DNA of 64,000 bases from Sabellastarte sp. h YS-2021 (taxonomy: Eukaryota > Annelida > Polychaeta > Sabellida > Sabellidae), in contig OZ024930.1 in assembly GCA_964017235.1 (NCBI GenBank), forward strand, positions 155,992,221 through 156,056,220, given 5' to 3'. A model generated the notes under the pieces. The model did no database searches, was not told the DNA's origin, and saw nothing but the letters and a program-made list of their open reading frames with translations. Positions 11,084-25,900 of this stretch are shown here, in pieces. A program made the position numbers and the translations under genes. Positions within the stretch are counted from its first letter, which is position 1. Each line of letters begins with the position of its first letter.

Positions 11084-14000
11084 CTGGACAAATGGTTAAA
11101 AGATTTAACTAATAGATGTCAATTTAAGACAACAGTTATGCATTTTACAAACAATATATAATAGCAACTATTGAATTCATTGTGTATATAACCAACAGTC
11201 TGAAGTGGTTTGGAGAACTAGTTGTTGATCACTGCACTAACTAACACCTAGGCTACATAGTTCTGTGCAAGACTCACGAGTAATATATGAGATGAGCATA
11301 TTTAACTTGTCCAGTTTCATCAGTGGTTCGATGCTTTTGATATTTTGGTAGCATCTGTTAGCTTTTTTATTTAGGACATGTTTGCCACAACAGACGACAT
11401 TTTTAGATTGTAGTTGATTTTGAAATAAAATGTTTGAAAAGTCTCTTATGAGCTTTCATCAGCTCATCTTCAGGTTGGGGAGGGACGGTTGCATTGTTTA
11501 CATTTATTTTTATTTATTTGAGGTTTTACGTCGCTTCCAACACTGTACAGGTCATATCACAATGGGAAGTTGGAAGGGCAGAGGAAACCAGTACATACAG
11601 TTGGTCAAAGTTCTGTACTGTAAACTGCCAACCAACGGCAAGCAACTACCAGCTTTCCCACTTGAGGCCATGCCGGGAACCGAACCCAGGCCTCAGAGTT
11701 TACAGAATTGGTTAGGGTCAGTGGTGATTTCCCCACTTGTCATGTTGGGTTTGCAAAATATCAAACATGGGTCTCTGGGGCTTGTCGGTCATAGTTCCCG
11801 TCTTGTCCTATACTGTAACCGTCTTGTCTTGCCGGCCAGTCTTGGTTCAGTACAAAGACACAACCTCCTGACAAACCATAGACTATAACCAAGCCTACTT
11901 GAAAGGAAACTGGCCTGTCATACACATTATAGACCTGACTTTCTCTTCTCATCAAGACGGGAAGTCTCTAAGTCTTCGACCATAGAGAGTCGATAATGTC
12001 TCTGCAGGACAAGCCGGAAACACATCATAACAAGCCATAAACACCGACAAGGCAGTTACAGGAACAGACAAGACGGGAAGTGTGTAGGACAAGCTGGCCT
12101 CATTTTACCAACCCGTTGCTTGTCAGCTATGAAATCTATGACTATATAAGGTCAGTCGGTTTGAGCAATGCGTCATTTGGAATCTGGCATATGACGGATT
12201 ACATCTGGCACAGTTTAAGATAAGGCTTTTGTTATTTTTTACAAATTAACTAGGATTTAGTGTTGAGATACAAATTGGGCTTTTTTGTTGATAGGCTTTT
12301 GTTTTTTACAAACGCTGCTTATAAAAAGAAATATGGGTCCTAAAAGGGCAGAAGAATGGGGAAGATAGAAGTCCCCACAGTGACACCTACAGAGTTTGTG
12401 TTGGGGTATACAGCTACTGACATGCAGAGGAGGAGGGAGGGGAGACAACCGAGAGAGAGGAGGGAGGAGGCACAAACGACAGAGGGAGGAGAGGGAGGAA
12501 ACCAGGATGGAGGAAACTACACACTCAGCTGAGGAAGGAGTGGCCGAAAAGTCTGCAAGGACAGAGAGATGTGACACAGAAATGGACACAGAGCGTGGAG
12601 GAGATGTGGGCACATCTCAATTACAAATCAGGAACAAGAAGGAGCATATGACAAACATTTACTTAACAGACTCAGATGAGGGGGGTTTGTGGACTTTTTC
12701 AAGGATCACAAGAAGCTCTACAACAAGACCAACAAGCACTTTAAGGACAAGACCAGGAAGGAATGCCTGTGGGAGAGGTTCACCAACAGCCACAACAAGC
12801 TGTCTATAAAGATTTGGATCGAATCCCAAAGGACTCATTACTGCAAACTCACCCAGTCAAAGTCTTGGTAGGATCACAAGGAAATGGCAGAGAGGCAGAA
12901 CTGGATTCACGATAAATTTAACTTCTTGAAGACACACATCGGATGCAAGGGATTCAGCAAATTTTCAGGCCTTAGGCTTAACTGTGGGCTCAGACTTAGG
13001 ACTTTTGCCTCAGCTAAGTTTTGTCTTAAATCTTAGCTAATACTCTGGTCTAAATCTTTAAGACCACAATAAAACATTTTTAAACATAACAATGAAAACG
13101 TTTAGTTGAAAATGTTTAGTAACCCAAAAGATAGGGTTTACAAACGTTTTGTAAATGTTCAAAATATCTTTATATATTTTTAATGTTTACTGGGTCTGTA
13201 GTTGGAAGGAAAACAGTCGGTCGTAGATGGGAAGTCTCCAAGTTTTTGGTTGCAGTGTCAGTTTCATCACACCAGGGCAAGCTGAGAACACAGCAGGACA
13301 AGGCGTAAGAGGAAACTGACAAGACGGTTACAGCAACAGACAAGCTTGGAAATGTATAGGACAAGTCTGTTTCATCTCACCAACTTACAGCTTGTCCTGA
13401 GGAATGAAAAATCACAATATTTAAGTCAATAAAAACAAAATGGCCCTAAGCTTATATAGAAAGTCTCTCTGATGTATAGTTGCATCTTTGCAGTGATAAA
13501 TGATGAGTAACAGCAGCGACAAGGGGTTTATAAGGTGTTGCTTGGATCCCAACTTGCAATCCCGACGCCAGAAATTAATCAGTCTAGTCGGTGTGGATCA
13601 GGACACTGCTCCAGTCTTGTCTGTTTGTCACTACAGCTTGTCCTCACCTGATACAGCTTGCTGGTTAGGGCATTAAGACTTGTCCTGATAGTTTCTCATC
13701 TAGTTGTGTAGAAAAAAATATCTTCTGGATTTTTGTTCCCGATCCCGACTCAGCTAACTGACCCTAGAGTCAGGAAGGTTCAGTTAGGGTCGGCTCCAGT
13801 GGAACAAGTCCATAAGAAGGGGGTGGGGCCACTTTATGGGATGCCTCCTCTTTACATGAACATAACCAAGATACAAGGTCTCTCTTTAGAGTCATAAGGA
13901 CAAGGTTGGGAAGCAAAATTAAAATATAAGTTGCTACGACTGAAAGGAACTGTGACACCAGGCCTTAAGAGTTACAAGTAATATGAATAACATTGACAGA

Positions 14001-17000
14001 GCTTATTCATCATGTAATAAGGAAGTTATGTGAGAGTATGTGACAAGGTCAAAGTTGGGGTTTTAAATCCCGTTCAACAGCCAGGGTCATATTGAGGCAG
14101 GTCCGCAGCATTCCCACTTGTGGAACTCGAACCCACAGGGATGACAGCTTATGATAAGATGCCAAACTTTGCTAACCACTAGGCGACCGAGGACCTATGA
14201 GAGTTTGTGTGTGGGGACTAGGGATGGGTCGGTAGGCCCGGTATCTCGGTATTGAGATCATTTTACTGAAATACAGTGAATACGCCACTTTACAAATTCT
14301 TAAGAAATTATAAGCTTTTATCCCACATTTCCGTACATTTTGCAGACTTATAGACTAGCGAATATGTTGAGCAGAACTGCCATGTTTTGGTTACGGCACT
14401 TTATAACCGTTATATCACTTGTCAACACATATAATTGAAGGAAAACATAAAATATTGGGAACAAACATGAAATCTGAAGAAATTGTACACGTTTATCTCT
14501 TATTTTATGCATTTGGGGACTTTTATTGCGATGTCGTGAAGAGGAAACATCCATGTTTGGTTGGGGTGTACTAAAACGCGGAGTCCCGGAATTGTTACGG
14601 TTTTGCTTTGACGACCTCCTGATGTATACTTTTTAGGTACCGACCCATCAATAGTGGGGACCAATAGTTATTCTTTTTGAGGCAGACATACATGGTATGA
14701 TATGTTGGGGGGTTTACACCTAGGTCACACTCTTAAATGCTGACCGCAAGAGCTACATACAAGAGGAAAATATTTAGCCTGTCAGGGCTCGTTTGTGGCT
14801 TGCTTCATGTTTCAGTAGTATCATCTCTTTGCAATAAGTCATATTCGGGTAGGAAACATATTTGGCACAACATTGACGGCCATTACAACATGTATATTTA
14901 AAAAAACAATGTTTGCAAACCTGTCATATCCTCTTACGTGCTGCAGTAAACTGGACAGTTGCTATATGGGATGGCTCATTTTAAATGTGCACTGCCAAGG
15001 TATGAGGTCCATTTGCAGGGCAACTTATGGACCAGAACTCAAATACAAGTTCTCATGTTCACACAGAATTGTATAATTTATTTATTTATTTGGGGTTTTG
15101 CTTTCAACACTGTACAGATCATATCACGATGGGTAGTTTGAAGGGCAGAGGAAACCAGTACATACAGTTCGTCAGGGTTCTGTACTGTAAACTTCCAACC
15201 AACGGCAAGCAACTACCAGCTTTCCCACTTGAGACCGTACCGGGAATCAAACCCCGGCCTCAGAGGGGGGAGGTGAGAGTGTTACCACTCTGCCACCATG
15301 TCCCCTCAAAGAATTGTATAACAAGCCCTTTATATATAATGTTACTGTGTTGTATAATAGTGTAAAATCTTGATAAGATCATATTCCTATGTTACAATAC
15401 AGAAGTAAGAAGGGTTAAATCTTCTTGAAATGCTCAATAAAAATTTCCCTGAGATTATTCAGTATAATCTAGCCTGTCAATATGCTCAACATACAAACCA
15501 TTACTAAATCCAGATAGTACTGTTGGATATCGACGAGTTCATAAGTAGATCTATCAAATATGTAGCGTCTCAGTGCAGGATTATGGGGCGGTCCAATCCA
15601 GTCACCCACACGCAGCTTCCACGGTGTCACAGATGGAGAAATATACATGCCAGTGACTGGCTCTCCTGTAGACACACAGAAGGCACTTGTCATAATATTT
15701 AACACTTGGTGTCCCATGCACAAAGATGCATTTTACTGAAATTTACAGATTTACAGATTTTGTCCAATTAAATAAGTAGTCCTTTTGTTTAAGAAGTATT
15801 CTTTTTTATAAAAAAAACTCTAGTTACAGAAACTATTCAGTTGTTTTTCCCTAATAGGTATTTACGTTCTTGAAATATGATCTGTATTCAGCAGCTGACC
15901 TTTTCATGCATGTTTTAGTACTGGCACTTATCTTGTTAAATCATAACAAATCTTTGAAAATTTGTTTTTCTTTAGTATAAAAACAAATGCAATAATTCAC
16001 AAATGAAAAGCTTCTTTAAGTAAAAACAGAATAAGAAACTTTGCAACTACGGTCTTAGATCTTTTGTAAAGAGACACCCTGATTTCATGGATCAATAGAT
16101 ACAGTACAACTTCATTTAAAAATATTTGCAATAAACACAAAACGTTTTAAACTTTAGTTATGTAATACTGTTCATCCTCAAACATTTAACTTTGTAAAGA
16201 CATCACACAATATATCTTTTTGCTGTTGTGTTTGTATATCTTCAGTTAAACCGTATATTATTGGTCATAAATATAAGCTGTTAACAATCACATAAAAACA
16301 CATCAACATCCAAATGAGAAGTCACAAACTATAACAAAATAAATAATTTTTCTATGAAAAAGCAATGCTTCAATCAGGATACTATTATTAGACTAGTATA
16401 ACAACAGGGTATCTATATGTAACAACCACAAATTCTAAATGCCTACTGTTTCCCATATGACAAAACATGCACCTACCCATTTCATTGTAGAAGATCTTGA
16501 ATGTATCTTGATGGATATGACCTGAGAACGATCCAATGATAATGTCTATATAAGAGGTAAGAATGTCCAGTAACTTGGCATTCCCTGCTGGTGTTAATGA
16601 GCCATGGCCACCACCAAAACTGCTGGCTTTACCAATAGGTACATGGTCGAACAGGTATACCTAGTAAATAGACGACATGGTATTATAGAACCTCATGTAC
16701 ATCAGTGTTAACCAAGGCTTGAAGCCCATAGGGGATTCCCCAAAAGCTCAGCCTGTTAATAGTAGTATAGTACAATACATTACAGTATGTTATGGTATGG
16801 TGTGGTAAGGTATGATATGGTATGGTATGGTATAGTATCTCCATTGTTTCTTATGTCTATGTGTGAGCAAGTAAGATTGCCTTGGAATTACATTACATTT
16901 AAGGCTGAGTAACTTAAGTGGATGTTAAAATTTGTGTATACTAGACAGCTTATTTAAACTATTCCTGTGAGGTGGACAGCCTCAAGATCCCATTGGGAAA

Positions 17001-20000
17001 TAGCTAGCATTCTCTTGCAAGATATTATTTTCAATAAAAAAGAAACTCTTTCAGAAACTTTCAGAAAGTGTCTTCAGTCCATTGTACACTGCAGTTCACC
17101 TTTATTTAATATTGCATATATATCTACATAACAGTGAATATAATATATCTAATCATATAAATGTTGTGTACCAGTTCAGATTGTTTAACAGTTGCAACTT
17201 GTAAAACAAATCGGTACAAGTTACATGTGCAAAATGCCTGCGCAAAGCTTCATATTTTATCAGCCAAGTTATTCATTTTGATGAAAATATACTTGGAAAT
17301 ATTTTGATTCTGTTTGATAAAAACATACCAGCCAAAAAGGGGATCTTCAGGGAAAAGTGGGAGAAGGTGTATATCCTACATAGGGGGGGGGGGGGGGGGA
17401 CGTCTGAATTATGTTTAGGGTTCTCCCAATTAGTTGACATATCTTGTATGCATTTCTTTCTTTGTGTAAAACTCGGAAGATGCCCAGAATCAAATTCACG
17501 TTACAGCATAGTAGTTTATCTAAATAGTGGGTCGGTTCACGATCATACACAGCATAACAAAGATTAGCTTAGGTGTAATAATGAAATCAAATAACACCCG
17601 AACAGAAGTCAATCAGTGAGGGGAATTTGGTTTCTTTGTTTTACAGCTCCATAGCATTTCTATGCGGTGAATATATATTTTCCTGATAATTTGGTATTTT
17701 TAAAACATACATTTAAAATGTCAATTTATTCACATTTTGCAATATTATGGAAAATTTGAGGGATGTTTTCCTTGTATTTTAGAAAAAAGGGTTTGTACAT
17801 GGTTTGGGAAGTACTACACGTCATATAAATATTCTGTTTATCCAATCAGTAAAATAGATGAAATAGAGGCTTGTAACAACTTATTTTGTATCAACGACTT
17901 ATTTTGTATTACCTGACTTATTTTGTATCAATTTTTGACTTATTACCTGACTTATTTTGTAGTTAAATTTGCTTTATTTTGTATTATTCCTGACTTATTT
18001 CATACCAACAGTTGACTTAATATGTTACAATATGGTGGGCAGAATTTTGACAAGATTTCAGGGTGGTACAAAATAAGTCAATAATACAAAATAAGCTGCT
18101 CTGTAGCCAACTTGTTTTGTATCACTGACTGTGGAACTCTTTGTTTATTCATTATTTTTATATTGCATTAAGACTTTTGCATAGATTAAACTAAAACATA
18201 GACCATAAGTTAGGAAATACATCCAAATTGTTATAATTTTCAAATATTTGCCTTTTATTAGCCATTCCATGAAAGACCATGCAATTTTTCTTGTATGTGT
18301 AGCAATTCCTATTAAAAATTGAAGATCCCCGGACATCTCAAAAACTACAATAGGTGCAATATGTTAAAAAGACATAGCAATCTTTTGGAATGATGATAAA
18401 TCTGCCAAACTTGACATTATTTTCATCATTTTCATGTAATTTTCATGATAATTTTGTGGAAGAAGGACTTCTTACAAGGTATTTAGCACATAAGAATTGG
18501 AAAAATTGCATTTAACCCTGAAATTTTAGTACTTGCAAAGCTTGGGGTTATTAAAATGATACACGGTCATTCTTGTTTTCTTTTTGATACATAAAAATTG
18601 CTTAATGCTACCAATGGATAAACACATGTGCCACCTTCTCTGTATTCTATTGAATAATGCTGAGCTGACTTGTGGTTACCATTTGCCTGTTGTCTATAGA
18701 ATTGGACATTTTGCTTAATAAGATTTTGGATATATGTAGTTTTGATGCTGTGACGGTATTGTTGTCACCTATGGTGTCAAGCTGGGCAGTCTCTGGGCCA
18801 AGCAGGCGGGTGGCTTTAGTAATAAGTTGTCCCTGCTTTATCTCATAAGCCATAAGGGGTAGGATGTTGAGCCTTGATAGAGACATTGAGTGACATTGGT
18901 TAGGAGGTGTAGGTGTGCAACATCATAGCATGACCTTGATTTGACCTTGCCGTAGTGGATCTTTAACATCTTATCCGGCCCATATCTTTCACACTGTAAG
19001 GTGTAGGATGTTGATACTTGGTAGGAATATTGGTTAGAAAGTACAGGTTAGCAATGTGCATTGTAACATGTTGACCTGTGACCTTGTCATAGCAATGCTA
19101 ACCTTTATAGTCTTTAGAAAGTTGATACTTTACATGAACATTGGTTGGGGGACAGTTGTATTGTTCAACTTCATAGTCTTACATCAATGCTCCCTATAAC
19201 TTTAACGCAATAATGTTGAACATGAATATAATATTTAGGCAGATTTTTCTTGAGTGTACGAAGTGTACATTTTAACATCTAATCTAATTGAGTTCATTGA
19301 TTTTTGCCAAGGTTGTGGGATCTGTGCATCTCTGATGCTATTTTTATCTGGAAATACAACATGTTTGTTGCTACCAGTTGCAGTATTTTAACCTTTTTAT
19401 GCTAGTGTTTCCACCAATAAGCCAAATCTGAGCTCTTTAATATGTAAACTTTATCTGATTCAACAAGGGCATTCATACTTCCACAAATATATTCCAGTCC
19501 AAAATTTAACACCAAACTCAAATTCATTTATAGATGCAGATATAATTTTCAATATACTACTGACTGGTCAAATTAATTATATCTCTGTGAAATGCCAGTG
19601 CTGAAAATAAGAATTACTATCAGGCAAATTGTAAATGGACTACAAGATTGAATACAGTAAGGATTAAATTCCTTTGAGTCCATCCTTTGATGGAGACAAG
19701 GCACTATAAAAGGTGAATTGAAATTACTACAAATTAAGTCATTGACACAATACAAGTTTTCTATAGAGCAGCTTATTTTGTATTATTGACTTATTTTTTG
19801 TGCGCACCGTTTGTGACATATTAAGTCAACTGCTGATACAAAATAAGTCGGCAAAGTAATACAAAATAAGGCAATTTTACTAAAAAATAAGTTGGTAATA
19901 CAAAATGAGTAAAAAAGTGATACAAAATAAGACAGGTAATACAAAATAAGTCGTTGATACAAAATAAGTTGTTACAAGGCTCAATGGCCGTTTGTAGTAA

Positions 20001-22890
20001 ATAATGTAAAAGTTGGTCCCCTTATTTTATTGTAGGGTCATAGGGAAAAGGTGAATGAAAAACTTCTGAAAAACGTTTTTCATGTCAAAGTGACCACTGG
20101 TCTCTAAAATGTCACTGTGGTTATTAATTATTAATTTGGACCAGTCTCAAATTAAACCTTCTTTTGAAAATGATCACAAAGAATAAGCTTGTAATTTTCA
20201 TGTTGTTACATATGGGCATTATGCAAGCATGTCTTTATAAGGGACAATTCTATGTGTGGCTACAGAGTTTTTTTAACCGTATAAGCACATTGAATTATTG
20301 ATCTCTGTCTTCTGCAGCAAGTGATACTAATGGTTTCTGTATAAACTCTGGAATTATGTGGAATCTTGTAGAACCTTCTGGTGTCGCTATTGTTTGCATT
20401 ATCTTTCTGGAACATTCTGAAATCCAGAGAAATACGTATATGTCATGATAGAAAGTCCAAACTGGTAGAAGCTTTACGGCGTTAGCTAATTAAATTTTGT
20501 CAGCAGTCACTTCCTGCATTGCATTTAGTTGCGCAGTTAACATTAATGCTTCTGGAGCAGCATTTATCAGATTTTGGACCCTAGGGCAATACCCAAAACT
20601 CTTAGATTGAACTTTATACCGAAACTCCAGTTAGACTTTCTACTGGTAGATTTTGAAATTCTGCCAGATTGGATTTTCTACCATGACAAAGAGTGTGAAA
20701 ATCCTGACCACAGTCAGTTTTGAATTGGTGTTCTTTTCAGACAGAGATCTTTGAAATTGCTATATTGAGGATTGTTTTATCTGTGTATCAAATGGATACA
20801 ACCTAAATGTTATATATACTCTTTGTGGTGAACTGATACTTGAATAAACTAGATATAGTGTGTGAATTTATCAGAGAGTGGATTTACTGAATTTTGGATT
20901 TTGTTCACATCTTGGAGTAAACAGCGACATTCTTGACATCTGGATCCAGACATTTCGTTGGACACAGTGGACACATACATTTAACTGTTAATTAGGTGGA
21001 TAGGACAGATTGGTTTTATTGTACATTTTTATTGTTTTATTAATCATCAGAGTATATCAGTTGACTGTAATTATTATTTTGATTGTTAAATAAATTTGTT
21101 AATTAAAACTTTGAATTTTCCTGTTACAACTAGAAAGCAACTGGTAATTGCCATTGGTCTTGCCCTGTTGACCATAACAAGACCCCCTGCACACAAACAC
21201 ACAGATACGAATTTGCTGTTTTGGGAATGTTTAGGTTCATCGAATATACTTTTCCTTTCAGACTCTGTCTTGTTTACCTTTTCTCCGTCATGTCTGGATT
21301 TGTTCAAAACTTTCTCAAGCCAAGCAAATTGTCCTCCAGGATCCTCTTGTCCTTCGGTTGCTTTGTTAAGTATAAAGTAGAGATTGGTGTTCAGTATAAC
21401 TGCTCTGACTTTAGGACTCTCGCTTAGGGTACTGGTAAAATATGCTCCTGTAAAAGTAATAATTGTATAAAAATATTCAGAATATTTACTACATTTGCTG
21501 AATGTGTGTGTTTAGTTTCTTTTGAATATGGCTGCCAAAATGACACTGGAAGCCAATATTGGCCCAATTTAAATAATGACAGACTGGTGTCAGTGATGAC
21601 TAAGTACAATGTACTTGTGATCACCAGATTTTCTTGTGCGCCCGACATAATAAGTGATCATGATTGCTACATATTTGACACCACATATGGCATTATGACC
21701 AGTGAGCATCAGATTTTCCCCTGAGCTCAAAATCTTCTCAGGTAGAAGTTTTGAACTCACTGAAAACTAACCTTGTCTGAAGGTATCTTGCATATCTGCA
21801 GTATCCAGCCAGTCACTCCACATATCCGCTAAACCATTATACAGTGTATTATTCTCCCCAGGCAGTTGGTGTTTTGGGAAGTAGTCATGGTTACCTATTA
21901 CTGGCACCACCAGTGTGCCAGGAAACTCCTTCACTATAATATCAGTGATGTTCTGTGTGACTTCTAACACTTTGTCCGTGTGGAATAAACTAAGGTTCTT
22001 CACATGAGATGGATTGTCTCTGGAAAAATATGTGTTATGGTGTAACACCTCTTTCAATAGATAAGTTTTCCGACATATGCTCAGGTAAATCTAAATCCTA
22101 CCAAAAGCTGAATTCAAATCCCGAGCCAAGGAGACGTAGGCCGTGTAATTAAATGTCCAACTTGTTAACGTAATGAATACATACTTGATCAAAGATATTG
22201 CGTGTGGAAGGTTTAATACCATTCGTGTTATTGATTTTGCTTCCATATACATTGTGTAGGTCATATTATGACACGTAGATTTTGGAGATGAAACAGAAAC
22301 AGTGCAACTTGTGTACTGAAAATTCTGTCCCTTCGAATCAGAGGTGTCTCTTAAGATGGACTTTGGAAATGTTTATTTAATTATCCATATATGAAACAAA
22401 TAACACGAATTTAAATTTTATACACAATTAGATTTGACCACAGCATATTTATTTTTAACATCATGCTATGTGGACATGAATTTTAGTGGATATGTTTATT
22501 GATACCTCGGCCACAGATTGCCACACATGAGAGGTTATAATAATAATAATAAATTTTAATGGTCAATAAATTAACACAGACATTATAATATCTTCAAAAA
22601 ACATGAACGCCATAATCTGCTTCCCAATTTCACACCATCAGATGTCAAGAATTATGATATATGTACTAGAACATAATAGGAACACATCCCAAATGACATA
22701 TTCAAACAATATACAGTGGATAAAGATGACAGCACAAGCGTGTAGTACGAGTATAATATTTATTGATCCTCATCAGTGATACAATTTTGGTATATGTCTG
22801 GCGAGGGATGTTTTTCTTTTATTATCCAATATTCTGTGTACATTATATTCAGCACAAATCCATATTTGAAGGAACAATGCGAAAAGGCTG

Positions 22891-22964
<74 letters not shown>

Positions 22965-25900
22965 GTTACAATCAATCTGTGAAACCAGTCATTACGCTGA
23001 AAGTTTCAGTCATTTCACGTAATGACTGAAATGGCCAGTCATTACACGTAATGACTAAAATTTTCAGTCATTTCATGTAATGACTGAAATCTATGGTTCA
23101 TTTTTACACAGATTGACTGAAAAGATTTCAGTCAATCTGTGTAGGTGTTGTTTTTCATTGAAACATTTTTATTATTCAAAACCTTTGTACATTGTTCCCC
23201 TGCACTGTGAACATTTGTGTGGTAGAGAACTGTTATGGGTATTAAATATTGAACTGGTTTAATCAAATTAATAACTTTGGAATTCTCGCAAACTTTCTGA
23301 ATTTATATTCAGAATTTTCAAACCTAAACCCAGAATGCTTAGATGTATTTAATTACTTTTTAAATTTTATGTGGTTTTTTAAACTAAACTCATTATGTCA
23401 TAGAATGTAAAATAACTCTTTGTGATCAATGAATAAAAATGAACTTTATGTCTTGTTTGAAGACTAATACTCATTTATCCATCATAATTTATGATACAAT
23501 TTTGCCTTTTATGTTATTAATTAAAGGCTCAATTCTATTGTGGCAAGTTGTTAGGAAGCAGGAAACCATGAAGTCTTTGAAGTGAATCTTGTCCACTGTT
23601 ACTTGTCCTAATTGCAATGCAGGTCTTTTCATGTTATTTTGTTCTTTGGGGCCATGTTACTGTTGTTTGACCTCTCTACATAAACAGCCTGGGTATCAAA
23701 GGTGGAGTGACCTTTAGTGTTTTAAAGTAACAACTTAATCCATTCTTGTAATAGTTAATAAAGCCTGAGTGGGGTAATTTATAAGCTCTAACCCATACCT
23801 GAGTACCATTGTAACTGTATTTTCATATTATTAAATAACCCTCAAGATACATGATTTATTGCAAGTCCTAGGTGATGTGTTGCATTGACTACCAGACAAT
23901 TTGCTCCCATTCATAAATCCTCCTCAGCTTTTGGCTGATAGATTTATTGAATTTTTTACAGAAAAAAATTGAGAATATCCGCTCAACTTTCCTTGCTTCC
24001 TTCAATTTGCAACACATCTCCCCTGACTCTCCTCCCCCACACTTTCCACGTCTCTCCACTGTTACAGAGGAATCAGAGGATCAAGTTGTCAAAATCATCA
24101 TGAACTCTCCAAGTAAATCATGTTCCCTTGGCCCACATCCTCATCATCCTCATCACTTCAATAATCACTGCCTCACTTGAACAAGGTAAGTGTCCTGTGT
24201 TTTTCAAGCAGGCCCATGTTACTCCAATCCTCAAAAAATCAACCCATCACTTCAATAATTAATGCTTCACTTGAACAAAGTAAGTTTTTCAAACAGTCCC
24301 ATGTTACTCCAATCCTCAAAAAATCATCCTTAGACAACTCCTTCCTGACTTCCCAATCAATAATCTCTTCAATAATTAATGCTTCACTTGAACAAAGTAA
24401 GTTTTTCAAACAGTCCCATGTTACTCCAATCCTCAAAAAATCATCCTTAGACAACTCCTTCCTGACTTCCCAATCAATAATCTTGGTAATCAAAGCTAAT
24501 TTAAAGCTATTTATCTCAATTCAGCCATTACACGTAATGACTGGACCTTATTTTCAGTCATTACGCGAAATGACTGAAAATTTTAGTCATTACGTGTAAT
24601 GACTGGCCATTTCAGTCATTACGCGAAATGACTGAAACTTTCAGTCATTACGCGAAATGACTGGTTTCACAGATTGACTGTAACATATATATATATATAA
24701 AGGCACCAGTGAATATAAAGACGTGCGTTTTTAAATTGCAACAAAAAGAAGGTGGCAACACTTGTCATGGACACAAAATAACAAAATAATTATCCATTGA
24801 TATTAGAAAGTTCTTATAATTTTCAAAGAAAACACTGCTGGTCTAATAATGATCAATAATGAAGAATGCATGAATAAACAATAATAATCAAATTGACAGG
24901 AATTGACTTCATCAAATAAATAAATTGTGACAGATTATGCATACCAGTTTTACAAAAAAAAATAATGCCAATATAGTCATGTGAAGGTCTGTGTGTGGCA
25001 AGGTAAAAAGCAGCAGTTTCAGCATCAGTGTGGAAGGAAGTGAAAGTCAGGTATATAGATCTGTCTGCATGATGTGTTGGCTCTGTAATATAGTGTTGCA
25101 AAGAAAACTTCCAGCACATTTGTCTAATTCCACCGTCATCTAAAGTTGTATTAATGCCACTGCCAATTACTAATATGACTGTTGATTGTATTTCTGGGGG
25201 AGAATTTGAAATGTAGCATTAGTTCTATTTTCGTGTATTGTAAATTAAACTCATTGATAAAGATTGGTGCTGCTTTTCTAACAACTGAAACATTGCCTCC
25301 AAAGCCATTGAGGTTCATGTTATTTTCAACAAAGGTAACATTGTCATAAACAGCTTAATCCTGGAAATAGTTATGAAAAAAACAAACTTGTATCCATGTA
25401 TTTCATGACGAAAAAGTTCAAGTTAGTTGCCAGAATTTCAGTAATACCAGAAGAGAGTGTTTTGCTGTCAAGTTAACATATTCTCAAACTTTGATAGCAA
25501 TGAGGCTTCAGGTGTGGTATCAGGATAAGCATACAAAACTCCAGACAAAAAGTTCAAATTTCAAAAGAAAACCTGTTGTCATGACAATATTTTCACCCAC
25601 TCATATGGGTAAAATGGTCCAGGTAAGAGATCATGTGCACAGAGATCAAGACATTGTAGAAATTTCATAAAATATGTAAAGCTTTTTGGTTTGTTGTGAA
25701 GTAAAAAAAATAAACAGAAAATGTGATGGTTATAATGGCAGCAACAGGTGCCAAAAATTCAATTAAAACTGCTGATTTTCTGTCTTGGTGAACCTAGTCT
25801 GAAAGTTTGATAGCAATGAAGCTTCAGGTTTGATGTCAGAAGCCTGTAGATAGCAATGAAACTTCAGGTTTGATGTCAGAAGCCTGCATAAGCTTTCAAG

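Noticed and set aside
15469-15499. GTATGT as donor of SMPDL3 exon 6
   Set aside because: It is closer to consensus but joins to exon 7 out of frame (immediate TAA); the GTTTGT site keeps frame in both gene copies.
22760-23029. Open frames with long YIYIYI runs
   Set aside because: Translation of the (TA)n microsatellite.
24239-24493. Minus-strand 84-codon repeat protein
   Set aside because: Antisense reading of the duplicated LINE RT fragment.
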